A stretch of DNA of 64,000 nt from Nageia nagi (Eukaryota; Pinophyta). Below, piece by piece: positions 58,661 through 64,000 of the stretch; the stretch's first letter is position 1, and every line of letters starts with the position of its first letter. Below the pieces are notes generated by a model. The model ran no database searches. It was not told the DNA's origin and was given only the letters and a program-made list of their open reading frames with translations. The stretch lies in assembly GCA_050084985.1 (NCBI GenBank), contig JBITNC010000001.1:151714001-151778000 (forward strand), given 5' to 3'. A program made the position numbers and the translations under genes.

Positions 58661-60970
58661 TTCATATTTTTTACAAGCATTATATTTTCCTACCTTATTT
58701 TTTTCTTTTTGTATCTTTTGTTGAGAAATACTAATATTTTATGTAATAGTATCATAACTAATAATATTATTAGCATGATCATCATGCACAATATTTCTAA
58801 CAATAATAACATAAATATCAATATTCTCCTTAGCAATAGTTTCATCATCATTAGGAATACTATTGTTTATGTAACTTTTATTATCTATGTAAGATCTTGT
58901 TAAACTAATTTTATTAGTTGATTTTATTTTATCATTTTTATGTTCATAAACAAATGGTTCTTGAGAATGCTTACTACTTGGATATTTAGGGTATAATTAT
59001 CCTCTTTTCTTAATGTGTTGACTTATAGTTATGCACTTACATGTATGATCTTTTCCAATTTAAAGGGGCTAACATGATCAATTTTATTATCTCTTTTATC
59101 CTCCATCACATAAACATCAACTATTTGCTTGAACATGATGAGGATAGTAAAGCATAGTTAAATAGCCAACCTTTCATTTAAACTAATTTGGTATAAATGT
59201 TGGTTATTTACGCAATGTAAACCTACTTTTATATATATATATATATTTTCACATAAATATAGTTCATTTATCCACTTTTTGCTATAAAGAAGTTTTCATT
59301 TATTATTGTAACCAACTTTTAAACTATTCAAGAGGCAGTTATAACCTACTAAAGTAACTTCATAATCATGATAAAAAAACCCTTCCTCCCTCCCCTTATA
59401 AAATACTTATTGATATGTTGATACTTTAGCTTGATATTAAAAATATCCCTTGTATGCACTCATATGTTATTTACCATCTCCTACAAATAGAACCCCCATT
59501 AGATCAAGGTTTCTTGCCAAGATTATAAAACCTAACTATGATATAGTGAATAAGGAATGCAATATTCACAAGAGGCACAACCCAGAGTTAATAGGTGATA
59601 TAAAAAGATACTAAGAAATAAGGCCCTAATAAGTGTATCAATACATATATTAAGGTAAATATATCACCAATATTACATCCTTATTTTAAGTATATGAGAT
59701 ATTCTACCATTGACCAAGACACCTCTTGTTTAGTACTCCTTGGATCTATAACCAAAGGATAAAAAGGAGTGAAATTACACTTTATTCTACAAATATATAA
59801 AAATAAAGAATTAAATTAATTTTATATTTATATAGCTAAATTATAATTTTTAACTAAATAAAAATAAAATTTTGGTATTAATAATATGCACAAAACATGT
59901 AAGATTTATATGCTCTCAAGTGTTTTTAGAAAATTCAATTGACTAGTTTGAAACTATATTCAATAAACGTTGTAAGTATACAATGGAACTTTAATATTTA
60001 TATATTATATATAAAAATAATCATTGCAAGTACATGGTAACTACCATTATGTAATAAAGTTTCTCTCTAAAATGGTTATATAAGAAATTATTATAAGGGA
60101 TGTCAATCATTTTCACCATTCAAGGATGGAAAATGTTCATATGGTTATTACTTATGATTGATTAAAGGATGGTTGTTATGGAAATGGAATAAAGATTTTT
60201 TTTACCAAATGATTTATTTTAGTAAATACTTTAACTAACATGATCATGTAGTTGTATTAAAGGAAGGCAACTGTATAAGCATAATCATTTTTGAAGTTTA
60301 TCCCAACCTATTGTTATATTGCAAAAACCTTCAAATATTGAGGGGTGTTTTTATATATTAAAGTTTTGATAATATATAATATAAATAACATTAAATTAAT
60401 CAATATAGTGATTTATTCTTTCATTAAAAACATGTTAATCTTGCAAGCTTAATTTTTTTCAAGCTTGATCAAGAAAATCTAAAGGAGTTTCAAGAATGGA
60501 ACTTGCATGTATTTATTCTTTTTTTTGTTTGTTGAACTTGAAAATAATGAGAAAACCCTTGATTCATACAAGTTTATTGACCTAATTTTTAAGAACTCTT
60601 TGGATGAAAAAGAAATTCTAGAAAGATGGAGTTTCTCAAATGATAGGTTTCTCTTGATTAAGAAATGAAGGTGAAAATAAATAATATTAATTTGTAGACA
60701 CTCTCATATGTTATGCAAGAGGTTATGCATACCTATGCATAAGTTATTATAAATATTGAATTAATTTAGATTCCCCATAAATAATGGTTAGAACTAGTGG
60801 GTATCCTACTAGCCAATATGAATGGTACTCAACTAGAGAAATCTTCTACCTTCAATTTTTTTCTCAATTTGTGATGAATATATACCAATTCAAGAAGAGT
60901 ATGGTAGGGAATTGATAGAATATTATAATATTTTACTATATATATGGTGTACTTGATGTTAATGAGGTTC
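58661..60970. other. AT-rich stretch, nothing recognised
   Basis: Short frames only; a small (TA)n tract at about 59,230. No LTR or domain was found. Confidence 0.4.
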
Positions 60971-60972
60971 AT

Positions 60973-61600
60973 ATCATTCTTCAATCCAATCATGCCTAAA
61001 TGTTGAATGTAGGATGCAGAATATGCATATGGCCTCATTAGATTGTCCCATCATAAATTGATTGGGTAATCAATCTTAAGATTTAGAGAAGAATGAAATA
61101 ACATTAAGGGTCATATCATTCTCTAATGAAGCATAAAGGATTCTAGATATGCATATGAGATTCTAGAACCTTCTCACATTAGATTGCTTGGACAATTACC
61201 ACTAAGCTATGAAAAATCATCTAACACCAATAAGATCCTAATCATTCTTTGATGCAAGCATGTAAAATAGAATAATGTATAATGCAAAATATGCATATAA
61301 GCTTATGAAACCTCCCTATAATAAATTTCTTCAAAAATTACTTTTAATCTTTGGATAATCATTTAATACTAACAAGGGCCAATCATTCTCTATTGAAAGA
61401 ATGCCTAAATGTAGAATGCAATATGTATAATATGCATATAAGCTTATGGACCCTACTCACCATATATTTTTTTAATAATTTTCCCAAAACTCTAGAGAAT
61501 CATTGGACACCAATGAAGACCTAATAATTCTCCAATGCAAGCATGCCCAAATGCAGAATGAATGATGTAGAATATGTATATGATAAGGTGATGTGAATAT
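60973..61600. repeat. Degenerate 140-bp tandem array, five units
   Basis: Units start with ATCATTCT.-like sequence at 60,973, 61,115, 61,241, 61,382 and 61,524 (spacing 142, 126, 141, 142). Each carries AATGC..AATATGCATAT followed by an A/T-rich part and AAC...AA.G..CTA. Diverged but clearly periodic. Confidence 0.8.
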
Positions 61601-61960
61601 ATTACAATAATATTATCAATTATGCAATTGTGACATGAATATTTCATAGTATCAGCATGCATGTTGTGCTACATCAAATCATGTTGTGAAAAGATGATGT
61701 AAATATATATTGTAATTATATTTCCTTATTAGTACTTACATTATGTTATGTAGGAATGACATGAATATTGCAATGGTACTACCATAAACATTATGTAAAT
61801 GTGATATGATCTATGTAGATATGTTATTATATTTATTTGGATATACTATAAATTGTATTATGAAAGTATGTTATGTATGTTGCAGTTGTTTAAATGGATA
61901 ACTCAATGCTTATGCTAGACTATGGTATACTAATGTTAAATTGATATGTATATGATGTAT

Positions 61961-62500
61961 TAATGCTTATGTAAAAAATGATCTATCTCCCCATTGGATA
62001 TCCTCAAGGTATGTAAAACTTACCCTGCTTTCAAAAGCTTAATGTACTAATTAGTAATTTATTATAATATCCATATAAATTATAAATAATTAAATATAAA
62101 TTAGAAGTAAATGGAAATAAAAAATACCAAGGAATACATATTTTAAGTATTTTATGAACATGTATATGCAACTTTTGTAGCTTTAAAATCATGCATGCAT
62201 ATTCATGAAAAATGCAAGAATATGACGTGTTAATGCTTATGCAAAATGGTATCTCCCCATTAGATATATTCATGGTAAAACTTACCTTGCATTCAAAAAT
62301 TTATTATACTAATTAGTAATTTATTGCAATATTCATGTTCCATTAATAGCTAAAGGTAAATTAGAAGGAAAAAGTAACATGAAATATTAATGAGGATATA
62401 TTCATAACTATCCTTTATCTCAATTAGTTTTAGAAAATGCAATTCATTTGTTTCACATTAAATTAAATAAACATTGCAAGTATTATGATTGCATTTTCAA
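61961..62500. repeat. 270-bp tandem repeat, two copies
   Basis: TAATGCTTATG.AAAA and ATCTCCCCATT.GATAT start each copy (61,961 and 62,231). GTACTAATTAGTAATTTATT / TATACTAATTAGTAATTTAT and TTTTGTAGCTTTAAA follow at the same spacing. Confidence 0.8.
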
Positions 62501-63214
62501 ATTTTGTAGCTTTAAATGTGGCATGCATAATCACTTTTAGAGCTCAATTTGTGATAAAGGGATATCAATTCAAGAGGATCAAATAATTACCTATGCTTGT
62601 GTCTCTATTATTGTAGATATTTCCTATGATGATGAATGCAATTGGATATGTTCTTTTTATGAGATTTATTCTACAATATGTCAAAAAGGAAAAAAGTATT
62701 CACCATCATAGTTAGAAGCTAAAAATTACCAATAAAATAATTATGGAAATGAATCTCGAGAGATGAAGGAGATGAAACATTCCTTATAAGAGATAAGAAA
62801 ATACCTCTCCATCTAATAATTATTCAATGATTGATGCATGAAGCATCCAAAATGGTGTAAATAGGTACAAAAAAAAGTATAAAATACATGCAAATATGAT
62901 ATAATAACAACCAAAATAATTTTAGATTACGATTGATATTCATTATCCAAAAATGAAAAAAACTATTCAAATTTACAACAATCAATTATTATGTATCATA
63001 TTATTATAACCCATAAAATAATATTATACATATTAATTATTGCATTAGTACATCCTATTCTTATATAAGCAAGTTGCATCATAACCTGCATAAAATATAT
63101 TAATGTATATCAATTATTGTATTATTATATCTTGGATTATCAATAAAATGCTATAGTATTATAAATTCTTTGATAAAATGGCCTTGAATTAATTTTATGA
63201 ATTTCACTACCTCA
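62501..63214. other. AT-rich spacer, nothing recognised
   Basis: No supported feature. Confidence 0.4.
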
Positions 63215-63560
63215 AAATAGCTCTCTTTATTTCTAGCACTCTCCTTAAGTGCTCCTAAAAATTAATACAAAAATTGAAAAAGAAAAAAAAAATCTCAATT
63301 ATAGGATCCTCACTAAGATACTCAACAAACCTCTCATAACATCATCAAGCCTTAATAATATCCAAATTTTGTATTTAAAACTTAGTATACATTTAATATA
63401 TCCTTAATTGTAGATTGACACTAAACATATCACTCAAAAATAGCCTTGACCCTATCAAATTCATTATACCTAAGCTCAAATTTAGCATATATTGACTAAC
63501 CATGGTGATCAGGATCCCAAGACATCCACCTCTCAAAGATATGAGGAGCCCATGTGTTAT
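63215..63560 (-). pseudogene. Crooked-neck / CLF1-like splicing-factor fragment (HAT repeats)
   Basis: The minus strand reads APHIFERWMSWDPDHHG, a stop, then YAKFELRYNEFDRVKAIFE, another stop, and after a frameshift CYERFVEYLSEDPIIE. Plant crooked-neck-like proteins (CLF1/SYF3, pre-mRNA splicing complex NTC) have AR.IFERWM.W.PD..GW...IKFELRYNE..RAR.IYERFV followed by VYERA.E.L in the same order. Two stops and a frame change show a dead copy. The 70-codon frame that begins at 63,708 continues upstream into sequence (LRGYLIKHYGNLIPKV) that I could not assign. The match was made from memory of the family. Confidence 0.6.
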
Positions 63561-64000
63561 CATTGAGATATTTTAAAGAAGTTATTAATTCACCTCTTAA
63601 AGGAATTATTAATTCATTATAGTAAGAAATTGATACTTTAGGAATTAGATTTCCATAATGCTTAATCAAATATCCCCTTAATATCATAGGTAAGGTATGC
63701 CCAAGCATGAGATTATGAAGAGGTTTTCCTCTTAGATTGAAAAAATTAGCAAATATTTTTAGGGAAATGATAATGTATATGTTTTAGCAACTAAAAATTA
63801 CTTTTATTTTAAAATATTAATATACTAATTAATATTCATCAAATAATTTTTAGGTCATATTTACATATTTTAGAATATCACTACAATATATTTTTATCAT
63901 CTTAACATAGTATGATTTGATATAACACTTCATACATGAAAATACCAAGTAATATTTATATCACATTTGTATAATTGATAGGTATCACTCTAGTATATCC
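63561..64000. other. Right edge, AT-rich
   Basis: The left part holds the unassigned upstream part of the CLF1-like frame (to 63,708). The rest shows nothing recognisable. Confidence 0.4.

Overview
This window looks like nuclear DNA of a seed plant, probably a gymnosperm. It is strongly AT-rich. Genes are split by introns with plant-type GT..AG borders, and one gene runs off the left edge through a long intron. Most of the rest is old, mutated transposable elements and simple repeats. Many changes are C-to-T or G-to-A, as expected from decay of methylated cytosines. The gymnosperm assignment is inference; no species-level marker was seen.

Two host genes can be reconstructed. At 4,383-5,837 (minus) lie the first five coding exons of a chloroplast-targeted redoxin/AhpC-TSA-like protein, with a perfect CxxC (CNHC) motif and clean splice borders; its 3' exons lie outside the window or are not recognisable. 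At 47,046-49,327 (plus) lies a three-exon, small Ser/Thr kinase gene with an altered glycine loop. It is broken by what looks like loss of one copy of an 8-bp direct repeat in exon 2.

Mobile elements, left to right: a 5'-truncated LINE with a perfect 15-bp target-site duplication (136-2,519); a SINE-like element in intron 3 of the redoxin gene; a solo copia-type LTR (10,722-11,257); a complete but degenerate Ty3/gypsy Tat-lineage element with both LTRs and a CCATG duplication (11,443-19,632); a second LTR family (22,627-23,330 and, inverted, 55,570-56,205); two opposed fragments of one copia family (23,890-25,319 minus; 33,941-36,850 plus), each abutting a 316-bp unit carrying scraps of a pentatricopeptide-repeat (PPR) gene; a SINE with a perfect 17-bp duplication (27,934-28,181); a Helitron Rep/helicase relic with a deleted helicase centre (43,226-45,187); and a further SINE-like copy in the kinase intron.

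Other relics are a duplicated 25S rRNA 3'-end fragment that includes the sarcin-ricin loop (41,418-41,785), a third PPR fragment (about 52,590-52,735), and a crooked-neck/CLF1-like splicing-factor fragment at the right edge (63,215-63,560). Non-coding structures of note are a 158-bp near-perfect hairpin (42,887-43,044), a (TACA)n-(TA)n-(GA)n tract (21,261-21,697), an abrupt C-rich to G-rich strand-composition switch (26,250-27,650), and several minisatellites. I found no convincing new multi-gene system. The most unusual items are the LINE's long tail downstream of RNase H, the PPR-carrying unit, the rRNA duplication and the long hairpin.
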